This document shows positions 23,575 through 32,155 of a stretch of DNA of 64,000 nucleotides, one piece after another (position 1 is the stretch's first letter; the number at the start of each line of letters is the position of its first letter). The translations under genes were made by a program, and so were the position numbers. The DNA comes from Croceitalea sp947503285 (GTDB lineage: Bacteria > Bacteroidota > Bacteroidia > Flavobacteriales > Flavobacteriaceae): contig NZ_BTGQ01000001.1 of the NCBI RefSeq assembly GCF_036985505.1, positions 124,001 through 188,000 on the forward strand. Direction: 5' to 3'. The notes under the pieces are model-generated. The model was not told the DNA's origin and did not search any database. It was given only the letters and a program-made list of their open reading frames with translations.

Positions 23575-26500
23575 TTAGTTGATCGTAAATGTCTGGGTTT
23601 CTTTGAAAGGCGATAGATCAAGACTTTCGATAGCCTTGCGATAAGGTTTCCATTTTCCATTGAAGAAGGTATTGGTCTTGTCTAAAGCTGATTTCAGTTC
23701 ATCTTCTGCATACTTTATGAGATTTTTTTCGGTTTGGGTTATTCCTGTTTTTCGGGTGTAGACATATCTGTTTGCCAAACCGATACGCTGCATAACGGTC
23801 ACCTCGGGATTACGGGTGATACCCTGACGTTTGTCCTCTTTTCCTAAGTATAGGGCAACTACCGAATCAATGGCTTTTACGATATCTTTTGAAGCTTTGA
23901 TTTGGTCTTTGTATTTATCCTCGTCCAAATCTTTCATTTCTTTAGAATATTTATTGGCTAAATCTTTACTTTGAACCAATTGTTTTACGGCATCAGCGGC
24001 GGTTTGTGTTAGCTTTTCTATCTGTTTGCCATACGTGTAGACTTCGTTGATTGAAGTAGGATCTATATTTAATCTTGGATCGCTCTTTACGGTTATCGTG
24101 GTTTCATCAGTGGTATCACCAAAACTCATCTTTACTTTATAGGTACCTGGTTTAACGGCAACTCCACCTCTTTCACGGGTTTTCTTACTGATTTTTCGAG
24201 CGGGCCTATCAGGGCCTTTCTCATTCATACCCCAATAAATTCTGTGGAAACCTGCCTTTTCAGGTGTTTTATACTTCAAAGTTCGGATTAAACGGTCAGC
24301 ATCATAAAAATCGAACTGTACCGAGTCTTTCTTTTGCACTCCGGTAAGCTCTTTTTCAGTTTCGGTATTGTCGTTTTCCGATTCTTTTTCGTCAGACTTC
24401 TTCTTGTCTTTTTTTGAATCTTTCTTGCCTTCTTTAAGATAGTAGGTAAGCATGGCACCTCTCTTTCGGTTTTCACCATTGTAGATGGCATCGGCCCCAA
24501 AGCGACTTCCTGTCGCCTGTTGATATGCCGATTGATATGCTGTTGGACTTTCAAATAGCTTGATGTCTTGCTGTAGGATGGATTTATTTGCGGCTAAAGC
24601 GCGTAGGGGGCGGATATCATCCAGAACCCAAGCCGCTCGTCCGAATGTTCCAATAACCAAGTCATGTTCCCTCGGATGTATGGCGAGGTCCTTGGTGGAA
24701 ACCGTTGGAAAACCTTCTGTCCATTTTATCCATTGGTTTCCGGCGTCGAAGGAAATGTAAAGCCCATCATCGGTACCCAAGAACACCAAGTTTGGATTCA
24801 CCTCATCTTCAACGATGGATAGCGCATAGCTCTCTACGTCAGCACCATCTACGATTCGATTCCAGGTCTTACCGTAGTCCTTGGTACGGTACACGTAAGG
24901 TGTATAGTTGAACCTTCGATAATCGTTGGCCACCAACAGGGCTTCTCCCTTATTTTTTTTGGATGCCTTTATCTGTGGAATCCAACTGCCTTTTGGCAAG
25001 CCTTTGATGTTCGCCGTGACCTCGGTCCAATTGGCACCCCCGTTTTGGGTGTAATGCACACGTCCGTCATCGGTGCCCACCCATAGCATATCCCTTTCGA
25101 CTATTGAGGGCTCTACAACCAAAATGGTACAGTGGTTTTCAGCACCGGTGGCATCCATGGTCAGGCCACCACTTTCACTTTGCTTTTGCTTTTCGGGGTC
25201 ATTGGTGGTCAAATCCAGTGAAATGACCTGCCAGGTCAATCCTTTATCGGTAGACTTGTGTACGAATTGGCTTCCGAAGTAAACGGTACTGGCATCAAAA
25301 GGGTCTTGGCCTATGGCCGCATTCCAGTTAAAGCGTAGTTTGGTTTCTGCATCGGGTGGGGTAGGGCGTACCGAATAGTTGTTGCCCGTTTTCCAATCGT
25401 AACGGGATACAAAACCTTGCTGGCTCATACTGTAACCGTAGCGACTGTCTTCTACATCGGGTACCACATCAAATCCGTCGCCAAAACTGATTTCTTGCCA
25501 GTAGTCGTTTCGAATGCCCTGTGCGCGCCATACATATGCGGGTCCCCTCCATGAGCCGTTATCTTGCATACCGCCATATACGTTATATGGAAATTCATTG
25601 TCCACATTGATGTGGTAGAACTGTGCCACGGGGATATTGCCCACAAAGCGCCAGGTCTTACCCCCGTCTTTGGTAATATTCATACCCCCATCATTACCGT
25701 CCATCATAAATTGTCCGTTATCAGGATGGATCCACCATGCATGGTGATCAGGATGTACCCCGTTGTCAACGCCGTATGCCGGCATCAATTGCGTAAAGTT
25801 TTTTCCACCATCTTCAGAAACGTTGACATACGTAAATACAGAGAACACACGATTTTCGTTTTCAGGGTCTACATGAATATCAGAATAGTAAAATGGCCGG
25901 TTGCCAATATCATTTTTATCATTGATTTTTTTCCATTTGAAACCGCCATCCTCTGATTTGTACAAGGCATTCTTTTTTGCTTCTATTAGGGCATAGACAA
26001 TATTGGGTTTGTTCTTTGCAATCGCAATGCCTATCCTACCAAGCTCCCCTTTTGGTAATCCGTCTTCATCGGTAAGTTGTTTCCAATTTTCACCTCCGTC
26101 GTGGGTCATATAAAGACCACTGTCTTGCCCACCGGACTTAAAGAACCATGGGTCACGTTTGTGCTCCCACATACCGACGATAAGCTTATTGGGGTTGTTG
26201 GGGTCCATGACCATATCGCCGACTCCCGTCTTATTATTGGCAAAAAGGATATTATTCCATGTTTTTCCACCATCCGTGGTTTTAAAGACCCCACGCTCTG
26301 GGTGTTCGCCCCAAGGGGAACCGATAGCCCCTACATAAACGGTGTTGGGGTCTGTTGGATCAATGATGACCCTATGGATATGACGGGTCTTTTCGAGGCC
26401 CATGCTTTTCCAGGTCTTACCGCCATCCAGTGATTTGTAGATTCCATAACCACCATTTAGACTATTTCTGGGGTTACCTTCTCCCGTACCTACCCAAATA

Positions 26501-26796
26501 ACCGAGGGATTTGATTGTTGAATCGCAACGGCACCGATGGAGGCGGTCACTTCCTTATCAAATATGGGTTCCCATTTGATACCTCCAGAGGTAGATTTCC
26601 AAAGACCTCCAGAAGCGGTGCCCACATACATCACGTCAGGATTCCCAGTCACCACATCGATGGCCGTAACACGGCCACTCATTCCTCCTGGGCCTATATT
26701 TCGGGGCTTTAGGTCTTGAACCAAATCCATGGTAAATTCTTGCGCAAATAAGGTTGTCGATGCTAAAAGCACCAAAAAGGAAAGTAATTTTTTCAT
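23575..26796 (-). CDS. Large exported BNR/sortilin-type beta-propeller protein
   Basis: Exported protein of 1073 residues with signal peptide MKKLLSFLVLLASTTLFAQ. About residues 25-700 hold many BNR/Asp-box repeats (S.DGG.TW type: KSTSGGIKWEP, KSLDGGKTWKS, KTTDGGKTWNN, MTHDGGENWKQ, KSEDGGFKWKK), as in VPS10/sortilin-like and xyloglucanase-like propellers. A Lys/Asp/Glu-rich spacer (KKDSKKDKKKSDEKESEND, about 760-790) separates a C-terminal region (800-1073) with a beta-sandwich and a helical bundle. Often annotated as glycosyl hydrolase, but I see no catalytic residues that prove it. Monocistronic, divergent from the lectin lipoprotein. Confidence 0.88.
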   Translation of the reverse strand: MKKLLSFLVLLASTTLFAQEFTMDLVQDLKPRNIGPGGMSGRVTAIDVVTGNPDVMYVGTASGGLWKSTSGGIKWEPIFDKEVTASIGAVAIQQSNPSVIWVGTGEGNPRNSLNGGYGIYKSLDGGKTWKSMGLEKTRHIHRVIIDPTDPNTVYVGAIGSPWGEHPERGVFKTTDGGKTWNNILFANNKTGVGDMVMDPNNPNKLIVGMWEHKRDPWFFKSGGQDSGLYMTHDGGENWKQLTDEDGLPKGELGRIGIAIAKNKPNIVYALIEAKKNALYKSEDGGFKWKKINDKNDIGNRPFYYSDIHVDPENENRVFSVFTYVNVSEDGGKNFTQLMPAYGVDNGVHPDHHAWWIHPDNGQFMMDGNDGGMNITKDGGKTWRFVGNIPVAQFYHINVDNEFPYNVYGGMQDNGSWRGPAYVWRAQGIRNDYWQEISFGDGFDVVPDVEDSRYGYSMSQQGFVSRYDWKTGNNYSVRPTPPDAETKLRFNWNAAIGQDPFDASTVYFGSQFVHKSTDKGLTWQVISLDLTTNDPEKQKQSESGGLTMDATGAENHCTILVVEPSIVERDMLWVGTDDGRVHYTQNGGANWTEVTANIKGLPKGSWIPQIKASKKNKGEALLVANDYRRFNYTPYVYRTKDYGKTWNRIVDGADVESYALSIVEDEVNPNLVFLGTDDGLYISFDAGNQWIKWTEGFPTVSTKDLAIHPREHDLVIGTFGRAAWVLDDIRPLRALAANKSILQQDIKLFESPTAYQSAYQQATGSRFGADAIYNGENRKRGAMLTYYLKEGKKDSKKDKKKSDEKESENDNTETEKELTGVQKKDSVQFDFYDADRLIRTLKYKTPEKAGFHRIYWGMNEKGPDRPARKISKKTRERGGVAVKPGTYKVKMSFGDTTDETTITVKSDPRLNIDPTSINEVYTYGKQIEKLTQTAADAVKQLVQSKDLANKYSKEMKDLDEDKYKDQIKASKDIVKAIDSVVALYLGKEDKRQGITRNPEVTVMQRIGLANRYVYTRKTGITQTEKNLIKYAEDELKSALDKTNTFFNGKWKPYRKAIESLDLSPFKETQTFTIN

Positions 26797-26870
26797 TTTA
26801 AGTGTCAGTTGGAAATTAGTCGCCTAAAGATAAAGAAATGAGCAACCACAATTCTTAAAAGGTTGTTAAC

Positions 26871-26913
26871 GAATTTTATCGATGAACTGCATTGATACTT
26901 AGAATTTTATCGA
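26871..26913. promoter_or_regulatory. Perfect 12-nt direct repeat in a divergent promoter region
   Basis: GAATTTTATCGA occurs twice, at 26871-26882 and 26902-26913, with a 31-bp period (about three helical turns). It lies in the 194-bp gap between the divergent BNR protein and lectin lipoprotein genes, a plausible regulator binding site; no regulator is identified. Confidence 0.4.
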
Positions 26914-26990
26914 AAAATGAAACCCCAATGCAATAAATGGGTAAATAAAGGGTTGTGTGTTGACCAAATTAATCTTTAACCTACTGAAGT

Positions 26991-28694
26991 ATGAAGAACT
27001 ACTACGTTATAGCTGTTGTGGTTGTATTATTGGCAATCGGTTGTTCTGATGAGACAACGGTTTTTGATTTACAAAGCCAAGGAAAAGCTTTAATCCTCGA
27101 AGAAAATAACACTACGCTCTTAAATTCGGTTTCAATGGAATCGAATGGTATTTTGGAAATCTACTTTGAGCATGAAGAATACGACAACGAAATCATAGAA
27201 AAGAACCGTTTTTATGGTTTAAACCGTTCCGGCGTGGAAAGGGCATCCAAGAATAATACAAGTACTTCAAATGCCAGTAGCGATTTCCATCTCAATTTAG
27301 TCGGTCAAGTGCAAAGTCCGAGTTTTGACGGCAATACGAATCTTGGCGCGACACATATAGATGTAGATGGTAATTTTGCTTATGTTTCGTACAACACCGT
27401 GGGCGAAGTTTATGCGGGTGCCGTAGACGTCATCGACTTGAGTGATCCGTTGGTGCCGGTTCTTACCTCGAGAATGTACCTTTATGATAGGGATGCTAAT
27501 GTAGTCTTACACGACAATGGTTATTTGTATGTTATCGGAGGTGTAAATACGGAAAGGGTTCTAGAAGCTACTGGTGAATCATTTATCGCAAAGATCGGCG
27601 TTAATAATGGTAGTATAGATCTAAACGACATCAACTATGTTTACCAAGAAGGTCAAACGGCAACCGGCATAACACGATTGGGGAATTCCTTTTATGTCTC
27701 TAGTGGCGTTGAAGGGGTTATCGCGAAATATGATGCCGATAGCTTTGTAAAGACCAATGAAGTTGCTTACGATGATTTACGTTGGGTAGCATCCTCAAAT
27801 AATAAGATTGCGGTTTTGGACGGTGGTGCAGGGGTTCGGATCCTCGATACCGACTTAAATGAAGTTTCACAGATTGGTACACGAACAGACTTTGTCGCTG
27901 GCGCCAAACGTACCATAGCTATTTCGGATAATAAACTGATTGTTGCCGAAGGTAATAATGGGGCCGCCATATTTGATTTGGATACGGCAACCTTAGAAGA
28001 ACGACTACCAATTCTCATTGATCCAGATAATGTCATAGCGGCGGATAAGGTCACCAATGCCGTTGATGTTGAAGGTAATGTGACCCTTTTAGCAAACGGG
28101 GGAGCCGGCTTGGCCATTAGGGTCAAGAACGATATCATAGATCTAATGGGTGTTGTCGAATTAAATGGCTCTATAAATTACGTGGCCACCGATGGGGATT
28201 TTATATTCGCGGCTTCCGGTACCAGAGGCTTACAGATCATCAATAAAATCCGTACCCAAGAAAGCTTGGTCATACCAGAAGGGAACTATATTATAAGGGC
28301 CAGAAATAGTGGTCGTGCCATGGGCTTGTCCAGTCTTTCGACTGATGACGGAATCAATATTGACCAACGTACCAGAACTGGCGATACGGAAAATGAGGAA
28401 TGGCATCTTGAAGTGCTTGATTCCGGGGCCTATGTACTAACCTCAAATTTTTCAAATAAAGCCGTTGCCAGTAGAAATACCAACGTTGAACAATGGCAGT
28501 TTGGAAGTGAAGCGGACCAACAATGGGTCATCGAACCCGGTGCGCAAGAGGGGTACTTTTATTTAAGGAATCTTGGTGATAATAGATACTTGGATGTATT
28601 CGGGCGTCGAAATTCATTTGGTACCACGATCATTACATGGCCATTTCATGGAAGGACGAATCAACAATGGTCATTTGAACGCTTGGAAGATTGA
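26991..28694 (+). CDS. Lipoprotein with LVIVD-type propeller and ricin-type lectin domain
   Basis: Lipoprotein of 567 residues (signal MKNYYVIAVVVVLLAIGC, Cys about 18). The middle (about 95-420) consists of LVIVD-like propeller repeats (GAVDVIDLSDPLVPVLTSRMYLYD, GVRILDTDLNEVSQIG, AAIFDLDTATLEER). The C-terminal 140 residues form a ricin B-type beta-trefoil: YIIRARNSGRAMGLSS, ENEEWHLEVL, DQQWVIEPG, NQQWSFERL, with the QW motifs of that fold. It probably binds carbohydrate at the cell surface. Monocistronic with a terminator downstream. Confidence 0.85.
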   Translation: MKNYYVIAVVVVLLAIGCSDETTVFDLQSQGKALILEENNTTLLNSVSMESNGILEIYFEHEEYDNEIIEKNRFYGLNRSGVERASKNNTSTSNASSDFHLNLVGQVQSPSFDGNTNLGATHIDVDGNFAYVSYNTVGEVYAGAVDVIDLSDPLVPVLTSRMYLYDRDANVVLHDNGYLYVIGGVNTERVLEATGESFIAKIGVNNGSIDLNDINYVYQEGQTATGITRLGNSFYVSSGVEGVIAKYDADSFVKTNEVAYDDLRWVASSNNKIAVLDGGAGVRILDTDLNEVSQIGTRTDFVAGAKRTIAISDNKLIVAEGNNGAAIFDLDTATLEERLPILIDPDNVIAADKVTNAVDVEGNVTLLANGGAGLAIRVKNDIIDLMGVVELNGSINYVATDGDFIFAASGTRGLQIINKIRTQESLVIPEGNYIIRARNSGRAMGLSSLSTDDGINIDQRTRTGDTENEEWHLEVLDSGAYVLTSNFSNKAVASRNTNVEQWQFGSEADQQWVIEPGAQEGYFYLRNLGDNRYLDVFGRRNSFGTTIITWPFHGRTNQQWSFERLED

Positions 28695-28720
28695 TTACTT
28701 TCCAATAAAAACAAAGAAAG

Positions 28721-28746
28721 GCCCCTCAAGGAAATCACTGAGGGGC
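28721..28746 (+). terminator. Terminator after the lectin lipoprotein gene
   Basis: Perfect 8-bp GC-rich stem GCCCCTCA (28721-28728) / TGAGGGGC (28739-28746) with a 10-nt loop, extended by one wobble pair and followed by TTCTTATTTTAT; it starts 26 nt after the stop codon. Confidence 0.75.
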
Positions 28747-28844
28747 TTCTTATTTTATCGTTTTCAAAATTTAACCGGTAAACTGATGTTGGCATTTTAT
28801 GGACTACACAACCGAAGTGTTTGTGCGATAATTAGAAAAACCGC

Positions 28845-29450
28845 TTAACGGTAACCAGACTGCTGTTTAAAAATACCAAAGAGCTCTTTCCCTTTTCTTG
28901 GGCCTATTGAATTGTTACAGGGTTCAAAAACAAGCATGTTCAAATGCCTTGTCAGATACTTTAAATATAATTCTTTGTCACCGCCGAAAGGACGTTTTTC
29001 CATATCATCGGTCAATGGAAAATCGAACCAGACCCCAACCAGTTTTCCTGTAGGTTTTAAAAGTGAGGCCATATGTTGGGCATAGGCGAACCGATTTTTA
29101 GCAGTAGGTACAAACGAACAGAAGAACGTTTGTTCTAAAATAAGGTCGTATTGGTCTTGATGTTGGAAGAAATCTTCTTGCAGCAACTGTGTTTTCGGAA
29201 AATCTGGATTACGCTCTTGAAAGGCTTTTAAGGGTATTGGCGAGACATCCAACACAAACACATCGGTGAAACCCTGCTCCCAGAGGTATTCGGCCTCATA
29301 GGCATTGCCCGCACCGGGAATTAAAATTTTTAAGGAGGTATCGGTAAGTTGGTCGATATAGGTCTTCAAGGGTGTTGAGGGATACCCGATATCCCAACCG
29401 GTTCGTTCTTCTTTATAGCGTTTGGACCAATAGTTTTGTTCGCTGTTCAT
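28845..29450 (-). CDS. TPMT-family SAM-dependent methyltransferase
   Basis: Methyltransferase of 201 residues. N terminus YWSKRYKEERTGWDIGYPSTPLKTYI is typical of the thiopurine S-methyltransferase family. The SAM-binding loop is ILIPGAGNAYEAEYLWEQGF, followed by VFVLDVSPIPLKAF and DLILEQTFFCSFVP. Bacterial members methylate small thiols or selenium/tellurium compounds; the actual substrate cannot be told. Convergent with the lectin lipoprotein gene. Confidence 0.9.
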   Translation of the reverse strand: MNSEQNYWSKRYKEERTGWDIGYPSTPLKTYIDQLTDTSLKILIPGAGNAYEAEYLWEQGFTDVFVLDVSPIPLKAFQERNPDFPKTQLLQEDFFQHQDQYDLILEQTFFCSFVPTAKNRFAYAQHMASLLKPTGKLVGVWFDFPLTDDMEKRPFGGDKELYLKYLTRHLNMLVFEPCNNSIGPRKGKELFGIFKQQSGYR

Positions 29451-29552
29451 TGTCTATTTCAGATTACGTAAATTACAAAGCTAAAGGATATATAATGGTT
29501 GATAAGAACTAATAGTTTCTTATAAAAATGAGGAAATTGTACTGACATATTT

Positions 29553-30068
29553 ATGAAAAATCTAAAATTAGACATCATACCCCTAGTAGTATCTATTTTG
29601 ATTCTTTTGATTGGATTTGGAGTTTGTTTGACATCAAACTTTGTATTTGGTTACCGGCAATACATTGCAATTATATCTTTAATAATAGCGACAAGCTTAT
29701 ATTTCAAAAAAAAGAAAGTCTATTTCATTTTCTTTGCAATAGTTCTTACACTAGGCATATTCGGGGTGCTTGATTTCTATTATAAAACCTATAGGGTCGG
29801 GTTTGTACAATTTGGGATTAATCCAGTTTATGTGGGTCTTTTGATTCTGTTTTTCGCCTTAAGTAAAAATCAAATCAATAAGTTCTTTCCTGAGAAAAAT
29901 GGAAAGCAAAAAAAGGTTTTAGACAAAGATTTGATGAATTCATTTGAATCCAAATTTAAAAGTAAGACTGCAAGGCAATTGAAGGATATTGCAGACGTTA
30001 ACTCAAAATTTACGGATGAAGCTAAAGAAGTAGCCAGGGTAATATTGAAAAAGAAGAACAACTTGTAA
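29553..30068 (+). CDS. Hypothetical membrane protein
   Basis: Protein of 171 residues with four hydrophobic segments (about 7-28, 31-47, 52-72 and 88-108) and a hydrophilic C-terminal third rich in lysine. The end, ARQLKDIADVNSKFTDEAKEVARVILKKK, resembles a short helical module (ending in T.EA..VA..IL..R/K) seen at the ends of various Bacteroidota membrane proteins. It is AT-rich relative to its neighbours. I recognise no function. Confidence 0.7.
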   Translation: MKNLKLDIIPLVVSILILLIGFGVCLTSNFVFGYRQYIAIISLIIATSLYFKKKKVYFIFFAIVLTLGIFGVLDFYYKTYRVGFVQFGINPVYVGLLILFFALSKNQINKFFPEKNGKQKKVLDKDLMNSFESKFKSKTARQLKDIADVNSKFTDEAKEVARVILKKKNNL

Positions 30069-30132
30069 CACTACCAAAAAATAGGAAAGTAATGTGATCC
30101 AAAATAGTTGCAATTGATTTAGACCAGACGCA

Positions 30133-30159
30133 ATGAAAATCCAAAACCTTAATAAATGA
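30133..30159 (+). other. Possible 8-codon leader ORF upstream of the DinB-like gene
   Basis: ATG at 30133 encodes MKIQNLNK and stops at TGA (30157-30159), which overlaps the ATG of the next gene. The next gene starts MKIQKHTL, so the first four codons are duplicated. It could be a coupling leader peptide or a relic of a duplicated start. Confidence 0.3.
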
Positions 30160-30707
30160 AAATTCAAAAACATACTCTAATTCTAATCTTGACCGTTTTG
30201 GGTTTCCTATGTGCAAATACCCTTGTTGCCCAAAAAGATGCTTTTATTGAGCAGTACTTGGAAAGATTGGAAAACTCAAAAAAGTATGTACTTCTTGTAG
30301 CCGAAATGATGCCTGAGGCGAAATACAACTTTAAAGCGTCACCAGAATCGTTATCATTTGCCGAAAATTTGATGCATGTGGGGTTTGCGATGGATTGGCA
30401 TAGTCAGTCATTGTTAAACGGACGTGAAGCCCGAAATTGGAGTACTGACAAAGTGTACAAGGTCACGAACAAATCTAAAGAAGAGATGATTACCATCATT
30501 ACGAAGACTTTTGATGATACCATTACATTGCTTCAAAAATTTGACACGAGTCAATTTGAGGACAGGTTAGACTATTTTGGACTCGATAGAACGAAACGTC
30601 AAATTTTCATGCTACTAGCTGACCATATTACCCATCACAGAGCCCAAATGGTAGTGTATATGAGACTTAACGGACTTGTTCCACCAAGGTATGTTTTGTA
30701 TCAGTAA
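30156..30707 (+). CDS. DinB-family protein with signal peptide
   Basis: Protein of 183 residues with an N-terminal signal peptide (about 1-26, ending LVAQ) and a DinB/YfiT-like four-helix bundle. The metal-binding histidines are visible in ENLMHVGFAMDWHSQSL and in LADHITHHRAQMVVYMRLNGLVPPRY. DinB-like proteins are metal-dependent, often thiol-dependent, transferases; most lack a known substrate. A signal peptide places it in the periplasm. Followed after 41 nt by a hypothetical gene on the same strand. Confidence 0.86.
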   Translation: MKIQKHTLILILTVLGFLCANTLVAQKDAFIEQYLERLENSKKYVLLVAEMMPEAKYNFKASPESLSFAENLMHVGFAMDWHSQSLLNGREARNWSTDKVYKVTNKSKEEMITIITKTFDDTITLLQKFDTSQFEDRLDYFGLDRTKRQIFMLLADHITHHRAQMVVYMRLNGLVPPRYVLYQ

Positions 30708-30748
30708 TTTTGAACATTTGAAAATATGGACTACTTGATTTGGGCAGA

Positions 30749-31276
30749 ATGAAATACAGTACATACCACATTCATGAAGACCGAATCGTATTCGACTATT
30801 ACGAATTCTATTTTAGTTCATTGCGTAAGAACAAGGTATTGACCTTAGATAGGATCAAGGAAGTGGATTTTACTACTTTTCCGTATTCCATGGAAATTGA
30901 TGATGGGGAAGTCATTTTCTTCAATCATGACGACAAGTCAACAATTAGGGATTTTGCTGAAAAGCACAACATTCTTGAATCGAAAAAGATCGATGTGTGG
31001 AAATTGTTCTGCGAAACTTTTTTAGATACTGAAATTGAAGCTGCCGTATTGGAAGAAAATAGGGTGCGACTGAAGAAATTAGGGTTTTCATTGGCAGAAC
31101 AGGAAAAAATAAAAAAAAGGATACAATGGTCGCTATTCGGAACTTGGGAATGGGTCTATTTAGGGCACTGGGATGTTTTGGCCATGAAACAGGCCAGAAA
31201 TCCCTTTTATAGACTTAATGGCGCTGATTTTTATTGGTGGACGATGGACATCGCCCTAAAAGGAAAAACAATATAA
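30749..31276 (+). CDS. Hypothetical protein coupled to the YdjC-like deacetylase gene
   Basis: Protein of 175 residues from the ATG at 30749 (a TTG three codons earlier is less likely). The first 75 residues form a small beta-rich unit (YSTYHIHEDRIVFDYYEFYFSSLRKNKVLTLDRIKEVDFTTFPYSMEIDDGEVIFF), like a PH-type domain; the rest is helical with several Trp (WSLFGTWEWVYLGHWDVL). The stop is 1 nt before the deacetylase gene, so the two are surely co-translated. No family recognised. Confidence 0.7.
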   Translation: MKYSTYHIHEDRIVFDYYEFYFSSLRKNKVLTLDRIKEVDFTTFPYSMEIDDGEVIFFNHDDKSTIRDFAEKHNILESKKIDVWKLFCETFLDTEIEAAVLEENRVRLKKLGFSLAEQEKIKKRIQWSLFGTWEWVYLGHWDVLAMKQARNPFYRLNGADFYWWTMDIALKGKTI

Positions 31277-31277
31277 A

Positions 31278-32153
31278 ATGAACCTGGCACAACGTTTAGG
31301 ATTTGTCAAAGACACCAAATTAGTGATGATACATGGCGACGATGCGGGCCTTTCACATTCCGAAAACAGGGCTACTATTCAAACCTTGCAATTTGGAATG
31401 GTCAACTCGTACAGCATTATGGTGCCCTGCCCCTGGTTTTACGAAATGGCCGTTTTTGCCAAAAACAACCCCAGATATGATTATGGAGTCCATTTGACAC
31501 TCACTTGTGAGTGGCAGTATTATAAATTCGGGCCTATGTTACCTGCTACCGAAATACCTAGTCTAGTGGACGAAAACGGCCATTTCTTTAAAAAAAGGGA
31601 AATGCTCGCAATGAATGCGACTATTGAAGATGTTGAAAAAGAGCTTAATGCCCAAATTCAGGGCGCACTTCGAATGGGGTTACGCCCAACCCATCTTGAT
31701 TCACATATGTATAGTGTGGGTGCACGTCACGATTTTTTTGAGGTATATAAAAAGCTTGGTGAAAAGTATGGACTACCTGTAATGATAAACGGACAGTTGC
31801 TTGAAATGGGGGGTCTTGATCCTGAAAAATACATTCAAGAGAGTGACTTTTTGGTTGACCAGGTTTACTATGGAACCTTTGAACGTTTCAAGTCTGCGGG
31901 GTTGAACGATTATTACGCTGAGGTTTTTGAGAATCTGGTTTGTGGTTTGAATATAATTTTGATCCATCCCGCTTTTGATGATCATGAAATGAAAGGTATT
32001 ACTGTTGACCATCCAAATTTTGGCTCGGCATGGCGACAGATTGATTTTGATTTTTTTACCAATGAGGCGAATAGGTCAAAATTGGTCGCAAATAACATTC
32101 GGCCCATCACTTGGGGGGAAATAGGAAAAGCAATGAAAAAAGGGCGCCTTTAA
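31278..32153 (+). CDS. ChbG/YdjC-family carbohydrate deacetylase
   Basis: Hydrolase of 291 residues of the YdjC-like fold. Metal-binding motifs are visible: HGDDAGLSHSEN (catalytic Asp pair), YGVHLTLT, and HLDSHMYSVGARHDFFEVY (His ligands). The E. coli ChbG relative removes an N-acetyl group from chitooligosaccharides; polysaccharide or sugar deacetylation is therefore likely, but the exact sugar is unknown. It has no signal peptide and is cytoplasmic. Convergent with the amidohydrolase gene, only 2 nt between stops. Confidence 0.87.
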   Translation: MNLAQRLGFVKDTKLVMIHGDDAGLSHSENRATIQTLQFGMVNSYSIMVPCPWFYEMAVFAKNNPRYDYGVHLTLTCEWQYYKFGPMLPATEIPSLVDENGHFFKKREMLAMNATIEDVEKELNAQIQGALRMGLRPTHLDSHMYSVGARHDFFEVYKKLGEKYGLPVMINGQLLEMGGLDPEKYIQESDFLVDQVYYGTFERFKSAGLNDYYAEVFENLVCGLNIILIHPAFDDHEMKGITVDHPNFGSAWRQIDFDFFTNEANRSKLVANNIRPITWGEIGKAMKKGRL

Positions 32154-32155
32154 TA

